Program-made: the position numbers and the translations under genes
Notes under the pieces: generated by a model
Database searches by the model: none
What the model was told of the DNA's origin: nothing
Seen by the model: only the letters and a program-made list of their open reading frames with translations
Shown: positions 1 to 16,080 of the stretch, in pieces
How positions within the stretch are numbered: the first letter of the stretch is position 1
How the letters are laid out: each line of letters opens with the position of its first letter
DNA from: Chiridota heheva
Taxonomy: Eukaryota > Echinodermata > Holothuroidea > Apodida > Chiridotidae
Assembly (NCBI GenBank): GCA_020152595.1
Contig: JAIGNY010002010.1
Coordinates: 1 to 64,000, forward strand
DNA: 64,000 nt
Direction: 5' to 3'

Positions 1-25
1 ACTTTTCAGTGTAGTGCCCCTTTAA
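1..25. mobile_element. End of a TTAA-type MITE cut by the window edge
   Basis: The first bases match the right terminal inverted repeat (AGTGCTCCT then TTAA) seen in the complete elements at 19,995, 58,167 and 61,417. Only this end is inside the window. The adjoining sequence is the same as beside the related end at 35,539, so the two were probably copied together. Confidence 0.55.
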
Positions 26-27
26 TA

Positions 28-270
28 TAATTGAACGAAGAGATTATATGAGGTCACTATGCCGATGTCAAATGTCAATGAATGCAGGAAAGCGCGGGGA
101 AATTTTTAATATTTGTTATTCTGGATTTAATCAATGCACTTCAGACGTCTGAAGCTTGCTGTCTATTAGGCAGGAAAATCAACTTTTCGAAAAAGGTAAT
201 GAATGCTTAAATAAATTGTTATTATATCATAATCTAAGAAAGAATGAATTACCATGTTTATTCATTGTGA
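28..270 (+). repeat. Dispersed repeat R1, copy 1
   Basis: This stretch aligns in reverse orientation with 35,283-35,538, including the words ATGTCAATGAA, TTGTTATTCTGGATTT and CTAAGAAAGAATGA. Shorter pieces recur at about 549-680 and 705-862, each ending in AAAGGTAATG or similar. No coding frame persists. It is a moderately diverged interspersed repeat of unknown class, attached on its left to a TTAA-type MITE end. Confidence 0.6.
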
Positions 271-548
271 CTTACATGTGCTTTCCCTGGAATATGCCTA
301 AAAAAGTGAAATACAAGTGAAATGTTTTCTGTTATCATAAATCTGAGAATTAGGCCTAATTAACGTTTATTGACAAATATCTTTTAGCCTTTGATTCCTC
401 TCGGTTGCAGAGCTTTTGTTTTCCCTAACTGTTTCCCTAAATTACCCATATTTTCTATCAAGCTATTTAACACTGATTTTAAGCTTAAATTACCCATATT
501 CTCCATCAAGCGAAGTTAACACTGATTTTAACCTTTTCCATTTTTTTC

Positions 549-862
549 AGAGACGTTTTGCTGTCTGTTAGGCGGGACATGTCGACAATGTCAATGAATG
601 CAGCAAAGTGAGTTTAAAAGCAAAAGACGCGCGAAATTTTGATCATTTGTTATTCCGGATTTGTTCATGGCACGATCAGAGAAACTATCTGCATGCAGTC
701 AGGCTGAGGCAATGTCAATACATGGGGAAATTAATTTCCTGCAAAGGACGCGAGAAATTTTAAATATTTTTTTTTTTAATTTTGGATGATCATGGTTTTT
801 CGGAGACAGTCTGCAGGGCAACAGGCTGGAAAAAATCAACCTCTTTTGGAAAGGTAATGCCT
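549..862 (+). repeat. Dispersed repeat R1, two partial copies
   Basis: Two shorter tandemly placed R1 pieces share AATGTCAATGAATGCAG, a GCGCGAAATTTT block and CTGTTAGGCGGG-like words with copy 1. The second runs directly into the (AT)n tract at 864. No gene is seen. Confidence 0.5.
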
Positions 863-863
863 T

Positions 864-1735
<872 letters not shown>

Positions 1736-3505
1736 GGATGTACCAGTACATCCGTCCATCTTGTCCATAACTTGGAAATTGTTATTATTTATCTCTTCAG
1801 TGTCTTAGCTAGATCCAAAGCTATTGGTTGATAGCTCATTTTCTTCTCTTTTAGGCAAAGGGATGTACTGGTACATCCGTCTGTTAATCAAATATGCTTT
1901 GTCATATTTCGATTTAAAATGCATGTATCAATTTATCTCATATAAAGGGATGTACCAGTACATCCGTCTGCATCAGATTGCTTTTTAAACTTAGATGGTT
2001 TCAAGTGAAATATTTCGATTTGAAGGATGTACCGGTAGATCCGTCTGACAGTCTGACGGTTTTCAAAGTGAAATAATTCGATTGTAGATGTACCAGTACA
2101 TCCGTCTGCCGCAGATTGCTTTGTGAATTTAGATGGTTTCAGGTGAAATATTTTTTGATTTGAAAGGATGTACCGGTACATCCCGTCTGACAAAACAGAT
2201 ATTCTTTATCAATTTGATGTTTTCAAGTGAAATTTTTCGATATTCAATGGATGTATCAATACATCCCATGTGAAGAGCTGTACCGGTACCCGTCTGGTGA
2301 GCAGCTATGAATTAATTATAAATTTGGATGTGTTTCAAGTGAGATAACTCGATTTGCAATGGATGTATCGATACATCCCATGTGAAGGGCTGTACCGGTA
2401 CATCCCGTCTGGTGAGCAGATAAACTTGATAAATTTAGATGTTTTCAAGTAAAATATTTCGATTTACAATGGTTGTATCGATACATCCATGTGAAGGGGC
2501 TGTACCAAGTACACCCCGTCTGGTGGCAGATAAGCTTAGTGACTTTGGATGGTATAAGGGAAATATTTCGATTTACAATGGATGTATCAATACATCCCGT
2601 AAAGGATGTACCGGTACATCCGTCTGGTGGTGAGCAGTTTGATAAATTTGGATGATTTGAAGTAAAATCTTTCGATTTAAAATTGATGTATTAATACATC
2701 CCATGTGAAGAGATGTACCAGTACATCCCGTCTGGTCAGCAGATATGCTTTATCAATTTGGATAGTTTAAAGTGAAATATTTCGATTTAAAATGGATGTA
2801 TCAATACATCCCACGTAAAGGGATGTACCAGTACATCCCGTCTGGTGGTGAGCAGATATGCTTTATCAATTTGAATAGCTTAAAGTGAAATATTTCGATT
2901 TAAAATGGATGTATCGATACATTCAATGTGAAGGGCTGTACTGTGACCGGTACATCCCGTCTAGTGAGCAGCTATGCTTTATCAATTTGGATGGTTTCAA
3001 GTGAAATATTTCGATTTACAATGGATGTATAAATACATCCCAGGTGAAGGGATGTACCGGTACATCCCGTCTAATCAGCAGATATTCTTTATCAATTTGG
3101 ATGGTTTTAAGTGAAATATTTCGATTTACAATGGATGTATCAATACATTCCCATGTGAAGGATGTACCGGTACATCCCGTCTGGTCAGCAGATATTCTTT
3201 ATCGAAAATTTGGATGGTTTCAGAGTGAAATATTTCGATTTACAATGGATGTATCAATACATCCCATGAAGGATGTACCGGTACATCCCGTCTAGTGAGC
3301 AGATATGAATTATAAATTTGGATGGTTTTGTGAAATATTTCGATTTACAATGGATGTATCAATACATCCCAGGTGAGGGATGTACCAGTACATCCCGCCC
3401 GGTAATCAGATATGCTTTGTCAATTTGAATGGCTTAAGTGACATATTTCGATCCACGATAGTTGTATAAATACATCCCAGGTGAAAGGAGGTACCAATAC
3501 AAATC
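1736..3505. repeat. ~110-bp tandem array with two palindromes per unit
   Basis: About 18 units. Each carries an 18-bp palindrome A, GGATGTACCGGTACATCC or its CCAGT variant (for example at 1736, 1861, 1948, 2167, 2603, 3050, 3159, 3270). From about 2248 onward a second palindrome B, GGATGTATCGATACATCC or close variants, is added. Between A and B lies a conserved stretch with CCCGTCTGGTGAGCAGATA and AGTGAAATATTTCGATTTA. Units at the left edge are shorter (60-110 bp) and lack B. Spacing in the homogeneous part is 108-115 bp. No reading frame is conserved between units, so this is not coding. Confidence 0.95.
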
Positions 3506-3948
3506 GTGTCAATTTGGATGGTTTAATATTGAATATTTCTGATTGTGCAAATTTCGCCTGATTTAGTGAAAACAAAACGCGATCACTTCTCAGCCTACAG
3601 CTCCTTTTAAATAAGCTGCACAAATCGTAATATGCATGTCATCATCACTAAATAGAATTGAGCAGATTTACGAACCATGAGTTTATGTGTACCACATATT
3701 ACATGAAGTCTGATTTTTCATTCTAAAGATATGACTGACATACACACACCGGCACACACTCACAGTAACCAAAGCATGCAAACATACCCAAAGTCGATTA
3801 CATACATCATTATGTTTAAAGATTAAAGAAAAGTCATGAACATGAATCAAAATTAACTGTTGATATGATGTAATTTCGAAGAACCTCATCCTGGTTTATT
3901 TTTCTCAATACACAATCATTAGCTAATTTAGATAATTTCACAAAAATA

Positions 3949-4093
3949 TCAGCACTTTAACATTTTTGTATTACCCCCACTCACATAACTACCAAATTGT
4001 ATTGATGCAACAGATATCGTTCCAGCTGGACAGCCCTGCAAGATGTCAATGGAATAAAGAATACCAATCACCGTGTATGCTTGAATCGACATT
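3949..4093 (-). other. Weak candidate exon on the minus strand
   Basis: On the minus strand a pyrimidine-rich stretch ends in CATCTTGCAG at about 4035, followed by a short open frame (GCPAGTISVASIQFG) and then a good-looking donor, TATGTGAGT. These are the parts of an internal exon, but I recognise no family and the exon is very short. It could easily be chance. Confidence 0.15.
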
Positions 4094-4665
4094 TTGTAAT
4101 TAGAAGAATCTTTTTCAACAAAAAAATTCAAATCACCCACTTCACTTTCTAATATTTTTTTCTGTTGGTTTTCAAAATAATCATACTGAATAAGAAAGAA
4201 AACGGACTAGCGATTATAAAGTTACAAGCATTTCCTATTATTAAGATAATGCCCATCGTTAATATGTCTAATGCCAACTCCCTGATACAACAGTATCTCT
4301 CGCAACTATAAGGCACATGAATGGACCATGTCATATGTGTACCACGTCTTACTGCTATTATATGAGCATGTACGTATAAGATATTTACAAACAAAAAAAC
4401 TTGTTGAATACGAAAGAAGTGAAATTAATCAAGAAATAACTTAACGTGATATTTTATATTTTGCCTTTAGTTCAATTGCAGTCTTCTTGCTAAAAATCTG
4501 TTTTTGGGAGAAATCCCACATCAGGGGTAATTTTTGTTCCTTTAATGTCTGAATGTGTTACTCTAATCAGATTGTAGTATTTCTGCCACTGCCTATGTTC
4601 CAAAGCCTCCATATTGTCCTGACCAAGAAGTGGCACCCTCTTATCCAGTGAATGATGACTTTTTC

Positions 4666-4817
4666 CTAATCAACTTTGGTCATTCTTTCAATATCTGGAT
4701 GGGCAGATTCACCGTCCAAATTCACGGCGACCAACATCCCACCATCTGACCATGATGAAAAATAACCTCCATGACCGTCCCAGCTCGTGTGCGTCTTCCT
4801 TGTTGGCCAATACGGAC
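4666..4817 (-). CDS. Candidate terminal exon of an unidentified protein
   Basis: On the minus strand a strong pyrimidine tract (CCTCCTTTCTTTCTTATAC) ends in CCAAG at 4818. It is followed by about 50 codons to a TAG at 4666. The peptide reads GPYWPTRKTHTSWDGHGGYF at its start, then a Gly/Trp-rich stretch ending in GESAHPDIERMTKVD. Its mixed composition, rich in Trp, Gly, Asp and His, is unlike the low-complexity frames elsewhere in the window. A real last exon is therefore plausible. I do not recognise the domain and cannot see the upstream exons with confidence. Confidence 0.3.
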
Positions 4818-4875
4818 CTTGGGTATAAGAAAGAAAGGAGGATTTAATATAACTTATTGTATGGAAATTTGACAC

Positions 4876-5214
4876 GAAAACGAAGATTACATTTTGACTT
4901 TTGGTAGAGTTCTATCAAGAATACCATGAAGACTATCTAAACATATCTAGGGATGTCGGAAGCACGGGGGAAAGGGACCACTTCTCCCCCCTTGTCATGT
5001 AGTAAGTTTGGCGGGAGAGGGCAGGAGCTACCTTTTTGAACTTAAGGGCGAACCGAGCAGGATGTGCCTTTTTGAAACTTAAATGGAATTATTCTACGTC
5101 ATTCTTGTATCTTGAAAACAAATAGAAATTCACTCACTCATAAACCCTACATAGTACACAGCAGTTGAAACATACATTTAGTACTTACTTGACACAACTA
5201 AAGCATGTCATTCA
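4876..5214. other. Spacer, no gene seen
   Basis: Contains GC-richer scraps of the GTGCCCCT-type dispersed repeat near 4,970-5,090 and nothing else recognisable. Confidence 0.4.
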
Positions 5215-5440
5215 CCAGGGGCCCGACGCCGAGGGCCGTGGTTGGAGCAGGGCATGACCCACAATACTGGTCGAGGGCCGTGGTTGGAGCAGGGCATGGC
5301 CCCCAATAATTTCCTGTGCAGTAATTTTCAATAGTGACCAAAGTTCGCCCGATGGGAAATTGCCAATATTATTCCTGGATCCCTAATCTCTAACCCATAT
5401 GCGTGATTTGCCTACCGAAAGTGGAAATATCATTAATATA
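5215..5440 (+). repeat. Dispersed repeat R2, copy 1
   Basis: Shares CAGGGGCCCGAC, GGGCATGGCCCCCAA, CGATGGGAAATTGCCAA and TTTGCCTACCGAAAGT with the copy at 53,970-54,190. It contains an internal partial duplication of the GAGGGCCGTGGTTGGAGCAG segment. It is a non-coding interspersed repeat, class unknown. Confidence 0.7.
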
Positions 5441-7114
5441 CAAAATATTACCATACAAAGTATACATTTAGAAGAGTGGGATGAGGGTGCTCACCTAAAT
5501 CCTGCCTATACTCAAACCACGGTGTATGAACCGGAGGCCTGAAGGGTACCTGTCCCACACTTGTCCCACTCATCAAGGGCGCCTTTTTAAGATAAAAGGG
5601 CCCTTAGATTACTGTAAACTAATGTGCCTTCACTTGTTCCCACCCCCACCCCTTTGCTTGAATTCCTTCTGACACCTGTGACCCTATCCATCAGTCCAAT
5701 GGGTATCCAAGAGTCATCAGGACATTGTTTAAATCAAAAGAAGTACCACTAACATACCACAACAATTATGGTGCTAAAATATTGAAGAACAGTAGGGAAT
5801 CAGATGCGTAGCCAGTCCCATTTTGGGGTACTAGCCCAAAATTTGGGGGCCCTAGCCCCAATTAAGACCAAACCGTGATGCATGTATATCCCAATGTATC
5901 ATGCAATTTTGAAGAAATATATATTTTTTTAAATATTTTTTTTGAGGGAGGGGATTCTAAGCGCTAGCTATTAGTCATATCGCACAATACACTTTTTGAC
6001 ATAATAGTTGCGTGTACAGCGAGGCCGCAGATCTGTAAACAACAGCAAGCACACATTGTCAGCATACATAAACAGGTTAAAGTGAACACAATTACGGCCA
6101 AACGATGGTAAATGATTCCATAACTAGGGGTCTCCCCTACCCCATATCACTGCATTACATGTGGGTGTTAGGAAGGCGTGACCAATGCGGAGCCGTGTGA
6201 AGACGTCTACTTCCATGCTCCTCAACTTCCAATAAAGGTTATGGACGGGAGTATGTATTGATGCATTTTGTATTGATGTATTGACTTCAGGATTGATAAT
6301 GAGAAATGAAAATTTGGAAATCAGAGTGAGGTAAAACGATGTAGTCATAAGGCTAAAGATTATTACGAGCTTTATTTGAAAAACAAAATTATTTTAACAC
6401 AAAAGCTAGTTACAAGATAGAAGCATTGGAAAGGAAAGAAAACTATATTTTTAGTACAATACAGCCAGGGCTGGATTAACCAAGTGTGGTCTGACATTCC
6501 TGTGCATTGCATCTTATAACGTGTGGATTTTAGTATGTTCCTCCAGTGACGTGTGAGTATGGGAAGGATAATTCCCCGCCAGATTCTTTTCACAAATTCG
6601 AAAAATTACCGGAAAATATTGTAAATTTGCCTCATTTTTTGTCTGTTAGTGAAACTTGGTTTCCAAACATCCGATTAATCTTAAAAAACAAACAAAGAGT
6701 ACAAAGTGGTTTGCCCATTTCTACAGTACAGGCATCATATTGGCTAAAACTGTAATTCAAAACTGACTTAAAATACATCATAATTGTTTTGCAATACATG
6801 CTTTCTAGATTTCAAAGCAATTTTATAATGGATCCGTTCCAAATACAACACATACATACATAATGAAATGAAGTTACAAAAAATACATGTAACACAACTG
6901 ATTTATTTGCTTCCAATTGAAAAACAAAAGATCACAATAATTAAAGGGTGTCAAATTAACGACAACAATCATGTTTCAAAATTGAAGTTCTAATTGTGAA
7001 AGCAGAACTAAGAGGAACTTCAATAAACATTTTAAAATAGACAAAGCAACATTTGAAGAAAAATTACAAACTAGGCCTACGTATAATATAAACAACATAA
7101 AGTGATATCAATTA
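5441..7114. other. Spacer, no gene seen
   Basis: Mostly AT-rich unique DNA. Short open frames of 60-75 codons occur on both strands but show no domain, splice context or compositional bias that would support coding. Confidence 0.4.
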
Positions 7115-7533
<419 letters not shown>

Positions 7534-7583
7534 TGTTTGTAATGGCTAATGCATGGAACTTATCATTTAGATTTGGAGTTGAG

Positions 7584-8234
<651 letters not shown>

Positions 8235-8304
8235 ACAGCATGATCTAAGAAATAATGATTTATTATGTTTATCAATGGTTTTATAAAAGAAATTTGAAAA
8301 ATAT

Positions 8305-8475
8305 GTAGGCCTAAGTGTTTTTTCTAAAAACCATTGGATATGTTAAAAAAGTATACAGAATCTAGTACTATAATTTACCACCTGAAGAACGTTTGAGCAA
8401 AAATAAATTTTATTCAAAATACATTAACAATTGTTGACAATGTGAGGAAGAGAGTGCCAACATTATACAGTTCAC
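8305..8475 (+). repeat. Dispersed repeat R3, partial copy
   Basis: Aligns with 11,045-11,215: AAAACCATTG, CACCTGAA, GTTTGAG, ACATTAACAATTGTTGACAA and TGTGAGGA recur in the same order. Non-coding, class unknown. Confidence 0.65.
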
Positions 8476-8579
8476 TTGTTACACCAGTCATTTTTAGCTT
8501 GACTATTCTAAGAATAGTAAAGATATTCTACTACCCCCTACGTCGGCGTTGGCGTCCGGTAAAGTTTTGGTTAAAGTTT

Positions 8580-9640
8580 CGGTTAAAGTTTTCATAACTT
8601 AAGTTATGAATGGTGTACATTCATGTGACTTGTCATATGGACAGACGACATTGGTACTGATCAAATGAACATGATCGGAGGGTTGTGTGTGCATACTACT
8701 GAGCTTATTTGCATAACAATGAAAATATTTTTCATTTGTTACAGTTTTTAAGAGTTGAACACACAATTACAATGACGGGGTCGTCGCCTGCGTATTCGGT
8801 TATGATGTACAAATTTCACGAAACGTACGACCCGGACGAGAACACAGGTACGACGTACGGACAGACATAACATTTTGCCTTTGATTACCAGTTATGGTGC
8901 AGAAATTTTTTTTGTTAAAGTTTTTATAACTTATGAATGGTGTACATTCATGTGACTAGGCATAGGGTAGAGGACATGGGTACTGTTCAAATGAGCATGA
9001 TTGAGGGGTTGTGTGTGCATATTAATTAGGTTATTTGCATAACAATAGACTTTCGTACAAAATGTTTAACATTCATTAGCGTATAACTTAAGTTATGAAT
9101 GGTGTACAATCATGTAACGTGGCACATGGGTAGAGGACACGGGTACTGTTCAAATACGCATGATTGAGGGTTGCGTGTGCATACTAATTGATTTATTTGC
9201 ATAACAATAATAATATTTGTATCTATGATATCTCTTAAATTAAAGTGGGAGTGGAGTTTTGTTTTACATAAATGATCATATATGTGAAGAGCATTGTCTA
9301 CACTCAATGGTGAGGTATAGTGTGCATAATAATTAGGTTATTTGCATAACAATAGACTTGGGTACAAAATATTTAACCTGAGATAATAACTTGCTATTTG
9401 GTTCAGTGGTAGAGGGCATTGGTACTGTTCATTTGAGCATAATTGGGGGATTGTGTGTGCTTAATAATTAGCCTATTTGCATAGCAATGAAAATATTTGT
9501 ATATGTTGTATTTCTTAAATTAAAGTGGGTACGATGATTTTGCTTAAACAAATGATCATACAGTATATGTGAAGAGCCTTGTTCACACTTATTGGTGAGG
9601 TATAGTGTGCATTTGCTGCAATATGTTTGGCCGGAGATCA
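8580..9640 (+). repeat. ~157-bp tandem repeat R4, four or more units
   Basis: Units share CATAACTTAAGTTATGAATG, GTGTACATTCATGTGAC, GGGTACTGTTCAAAT, TTGTGTGTGCATA and ATTTGCATAACAAT. Unit starts lie near 8,595, 8,925, 9,080 and 9,385. The first gap is enlarged by a SINE fragment, and later units carry an extra AAATTAAAGTGGG segment. A reverse-oriented single copy lies at 37,430-37,600. Confidence 0.8.
8757..8901 (-). mobile_element. Truncated copy of the tRNA-derived SINE
   Basis: The sequence GAACACACAATTACAATGAC through ACGACCCGGACGAGAACACA to TTATGGTGCAG is the reverse complement of the 3' two-thirds of the SINE at 52,519-52,779. The tRNA-like head is missing, so it is 5'-truncated. It sits inside the R4 tandem array and separates its first two units. 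Confidence 0.85.
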
Positions 9641-9839
9641 AAAATATATGGCTTATGGCTTACTAACTTCACATTTCTAGTTTTGTTATGATATTGACAT
9701 TCCTGACATGAATAGCAATCAAAATGTTTGTCCTCTCACGAACAAAGAAGCGGATAAAAGTGTCCTCGCTTCTAAAAAAATCTTAAATTAGGGGTTTGGG
9801 AAATATAAATGTGGGGTAGAAGATGACATGATGATAAAG

Positions 9840-10315
9840 TAGCTGAAGGAATTAGGATGAGGTCATGTGGGACAGGGTGGAATTGTATCTTATGACAGTG
9901 GCGGTGGGATGTTGGTCAGGATGTGTTGGCATGTTAGATATGTTCTAATGGTGGATTGACATGTAGAACAGGGTGGGTTAGCATGTGGAACAGGATGGGT
10001 TGGCATGTGGAACAGGGTGGATTAGCATGTGGAACATGGTGGATTAGCATGTGGAACAGGGTGGGTCGATATATGGGACAGGGCGGAATGACATGTGGTG
10101 GGATGTCATCTGGATTTCAGTTATGATGGCATATGGGTCATGCAAGTGGTGGAATGACATACAGTATCTGGTTTTCAGGTGTGATTGCATAAGGTATAGA
10201 TGTGGAATGACATTTGGGACAGGTTGGAACGGAACGTGGGGCAGTCTGGAATATGCATTATTAGTGGTGAGGGGATTTGTATCGTTTCCAATGTCTAGTT
10301 TGTCATTTTTAAGCA
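9840..10315 (-). repeat. Satellite-family block (GGTGGGATGGCATATGG type)
   Basis: Repeated ~22-bp units such as GGGTGGGTTAGCATGTGGAA. Its order of variants, including GATGGCATATGGGTCATGCA and GGGGATTTGTATCGTTTCC, is the reverse complement of the block at 63,285-64,000. It is therefore one element copied to both places, not independent simple sequence. No gene. Confidence 0.75.
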
Positions 10316-10879
10316 ATATTGTAATAATTTATATATTTTATATTCGCATAATTTTGCTTTAATGTTATTGTACATATTTTATGCTGCTTGACTTTGCTTG
10401 ACACACATATTTTCTTAAATTGGAAGTTGTATTACAATCCAAAATGTAGTTCTGGGAATGTGTAGGGGCTTCGGGAGGGTACCGGTTGGAAAGGGTGTTG
10501 GATGGCATTCTTTCATTGCCATTGACAAGTCAGGGCCTCTTCTTTCTTTGGTTTCCAATTGATAGAACTAAAAGAGGTGTTGTAGTTATAAAGACTGCTA
10601 TGTTTTGCATGTTTTCTGAGTTACTTTAACATTTTTGTCATAAAATATCTTGGAATATCTTAAAATATCTTAAAATATTTTGAAGCTTGTAGTACAAATG
10701 AAAATGTAAGTGCATCTTTCAAAGCTCAAGTAATTTGAAATCATCTGCCCCTGCTACCCTATTTCTGTACATACTTCCTTCTATAATCCCATTCTCTACA
10801 CTAGCTTTGAATAGTCAAGCATACTGTTCTTCCGACAGTTCTAGTTTTGTTTTTTTATATGAAAGAGGACTTTGAAGAA
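10316..10879. other. Spacer, no gene seen
   Basis: AT-rich DNA with a small triplicated AAATATCTT run near 10,645-10,680. Nothing else recognisable. Confidence 0.4.
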
Positions 10880-11250
10880 AAAATGGTTAATGAAGCATTC
10901 AAAAATCTTATTCCATTAAGGAAATTTGTTAATTTAAAGTTTGGTATCACTTAGAAATGACTGAAATCAGACTTGCTGTGACATCACAGCCTCAGATTCC
11001 TCAAAGTCTTTATGTATTCTATCATATTTTGTCATGCGATTTTGTGGCTTAAAAACCATTGTATATGTAAGGAAAGTAGTAAAACATAATCTTGAAAGGG
11101 TAAATATAATTTAACACCTGAACAAAGTTTGAGGAAAAATAACAAATAGTAAAAACTTTCAATCAATTTTCTTTAAAACACATTAACGATTGTTGATAAT
11201 GTGAGGATAAGGACCTCAACCTTCTATGAAACAAAACTTTTAGTTTAATG
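10880..11250 (+). repeat. Dispersed repeat R3, longest copy
   Basis: The left half matches 59,815-60,005 (GAAGCATTCAAA, TTTAAAGTTTGGT, CAGCCTCAGATTCCTCAA, TATTCTATCATATTTTGT). The right half matches 8,305-8,475. The two other copies are therefore overlapping pieces of one element at least 370 bp long. Non-coding. Confidence 0.7.
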
Positions 11251-11824
11251 ACTGGGCTCCACAGCTGCAGGCCGTGCTACAAATTCACAACAAAGAGATA
11301 CAAACACAAATGAACAAGGAACGAGCACAGACAAACCCTCTATAGTAGACTTACAACACCAGTCATTTCTACATGGATAAAACAGGCCTTCAACTTGAAT
11401 ATCTCCTTAACCAAATAAGATATTGAAGTAGTTTCTTCACCATTTTGTTTCTCTTCACTTCCTCTTTCATGTAAAATAAACGTGCTTGACAACTGAACTA
11501 ATCCTTTAAAGTCCGGTCTATATACACACAGTAGTAAAAGTATATGGGAAGTAGGGTGCATTATGGAAACATGCATCAAATTAAATTAATTTAAATTTAA
11601 AATCTTTAATTATAAAGAAGTGAGTCTTTCGAATTGAATTAGTCCTTGACTGTTTCTGTGCCTCTATCTGCCCACAAAAAACAAGTATTGATTAAAAATC
11701 TATGGACAGGTGTCATATAACAACAATTTTAACCATGAAAATAGTTTTAAAAAAGTAACATATTCGGTTAAAAAAGCGACCATTTTACTGCTGCATTTTG
11801 AATTTTCAGGCCTTATTATAATAA

Positions 11825-12235
11825 GTTCTTTATCCGGCTCCCCTGCCCCTCTCTGCCCCACTTGCAACATCAATCTCCCCATCAAGCATATATTCTTAAC
11901 CTGTCCCCTCTACCAGAAATCCAGATCTCTTCTCTCCTCACTCTTTTCAATCTCGGACCGATTCGAAAACAATTCTTCCTCAAACATCATCAACTTACTC
12001 CGCAACAACAACCTCTTCCACCACATATAATCTCCTCCCCTTCTACACCTAACCTTATACACCCCTTTCTTTTCACCAAATTTTTCTCCCATATTCAGCT
12101 TTTCCCCTTTATCTCCCTTACAAACCTTCCATCTCCTCACTATCTTTACTATTACACCATTATTTATTTGCACCCTCTTGGCACATTTGACTCTGACTGT
12201 CGCGGTGCCGTTAAACATCAACAAACCAAACTAAA
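11825..12235 (+). mobile_element. 5'-truncated non-LTR retrotransposon tail
   Basis: An insertion absent from the matching position of the other arm near 31,050. On the plus strand, around 11,842-11,905, it encodes a CX2CX7HX4C knuckle (starting LCPTC, ending LTCPLYQ). That is typical of the C-terminus downstream of RT or RNase H in non-LTR elements of the I, R1 or jockey group. A short untranslated tail follows. Flanks show an imperfect target duplication: CCTTATTATAATAA on the left and CCTTATAATGAATTA on the right. The frame is interrupted, so it is dead. Confidence 0.75.
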
Positions 12236-12715
12236 CCTTATAATGAATTATGCAAATTTATAGAAATTGAGACATAGTATCAGGTTAACATATTGTTTTT
12301 TAATCCTCCAACAACGTTTTAAATCTCCATCATACCTTTAATAAATTTTAACAGGAGAAAATATTCTTGATTTTCAGTGACTGACATTTTGGAGAGAAAG
12401 CATAACTTTAAAGATATTCAGCTGTCTTATATACATCAACACTTTTGCATATATTTTAATTATATTTTATTTTTGCATATATTTTAATAAGCCATGTATC
12501 GGAAACAAACTACGGCTGCTTTTGACATAATCAAAGGATATTCTGTTCAGCATTTAAGAATCTTTGTGGTGAATACAACATACACATCTAAATCAGGTAT
12601 TTGTTCTATAACACATGCAAAGATCCAACATGCTATCATTCATAGTTTGTATAGTTAGTATTTTTTGCTGTTGAACATCTTCATAGGTTCTTTAATATGG
12701 AATGTAGAATGCAAT

Positions 12716-13400
12716 GACATTTCGGTCATCAGGTCGTAGATGGTGGGATGGCATGTGGATCACAGGTGGGGTGGCATGCGAATCATAGGTGGGATGGCAT
12801 GTGTATCATACGTGGGGTGGCATGTGGATCATAGGTGGGATGGCATGTGGGTTATAGGTGGGATGGGTGGCATATGGGTCATAGGTAAGATGGCATTCGG
12901 TCAGGTGGGTGGTAGGTAGGTGGAATGGTGGGGTAGCTAAGATGGGTGGGTAATAGGCGGAATGGCATATGGGGCGTAGCTGAGATGACACGTGGGTCAT
13001 AGATGGGATGGTATGTGCGTCATAGATGGGATGGCATATAGATACAGTTCGGGGGAGGTATTGGACAAAGGGTGGGTTTGTGTATAAGAATTTGGGTGAG
13101 ATAAAATGTAAAACATAGTGTAGAATGGCATATGGCACATATAATGTGATGGCACACATGATACATCACATTGGACAAGTGATGGAGGGAGAGTTGGGTG
13201 GCCTATATAGTTCATAAGATGGAATGGCATATGGGGCATAGGGTGGGACCGTGTCATATGGGAATTGATTGGGATGGAAGGTAAAGAGTGGGATTGCGTA
13301 TAATGGAATATCATATGGGACATCGCGTGAGTTGGTATATGGGACGAAGTGGGATGGCATGTGTGAGATGGTGGATATGATGGCGAACATGTAGAAAACA
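12716..13400 (-). repeat. Degenerate ~23/24-bp satellite, left arm
   Basis: Units such as GGTGGGATGGCATGTGGATC are the reverse complement of the right-arm satellite half-units. The copies vary much more here than in the right arm, and the block becomes ragged after 13,040. Open frames read through it on both strands only because stops are rare in the motif. Confidence 0.85.
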
Positions 13401-13899
13401 GAGTGGGTTCTGAGGCACAGCATTGTATGGAAAATGGATGGGATGGAATGCGAGGCACAGTATTGTATGGCATATGGGAAATGGATGAGATGGAATGCAA
13501 GGCACAATATTGTATGGCATATGGGAAATGGATGAGATGGAATGCGAGGCACATGGCATATAGGAAATGGATATGGCATATAGGAAATGGATGGATGGAA
13601 TGCGAGGCAAGTATTGCATGGCAGATGGGAAATGGATGGGATGGAAGAATGTGATGGCACAGAAATGGATCAGATTGATAGTGGCATGGCATATGGGAAA
13701 TGGATCAGAAATGGATGCACAGATGGATATGGAAAATGGATGAGAGCAAGTATTGTATGGCATATGGGAAATGGATCAGATGGAATGTGAGGCACAGTAT
13801 TGTATGGCATATGGGAAATGGATGAGATGGAATGTGATGCACAGTATTTTATGGCATGTGGAAAATGGATGAGATGGAATGAGGACATAAGATGGGGTT

Positions 13900-13900
<1 letters not shown>
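13400..13900 (-). repeat. 47-bp tandem repeat, left arm version
   Basis: About ten copies of a 47-bp unit containing GCATATGGGAAATGGATGAG and GAGGCACAGTATTGTAT, some shortened. It has the same length and can be aligned with the 47-bp right-arm satellite, but it is a different, locally homogenised variant. Confidence 0.85.
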
Positions 13901-16080
<2,180 letters not shown>

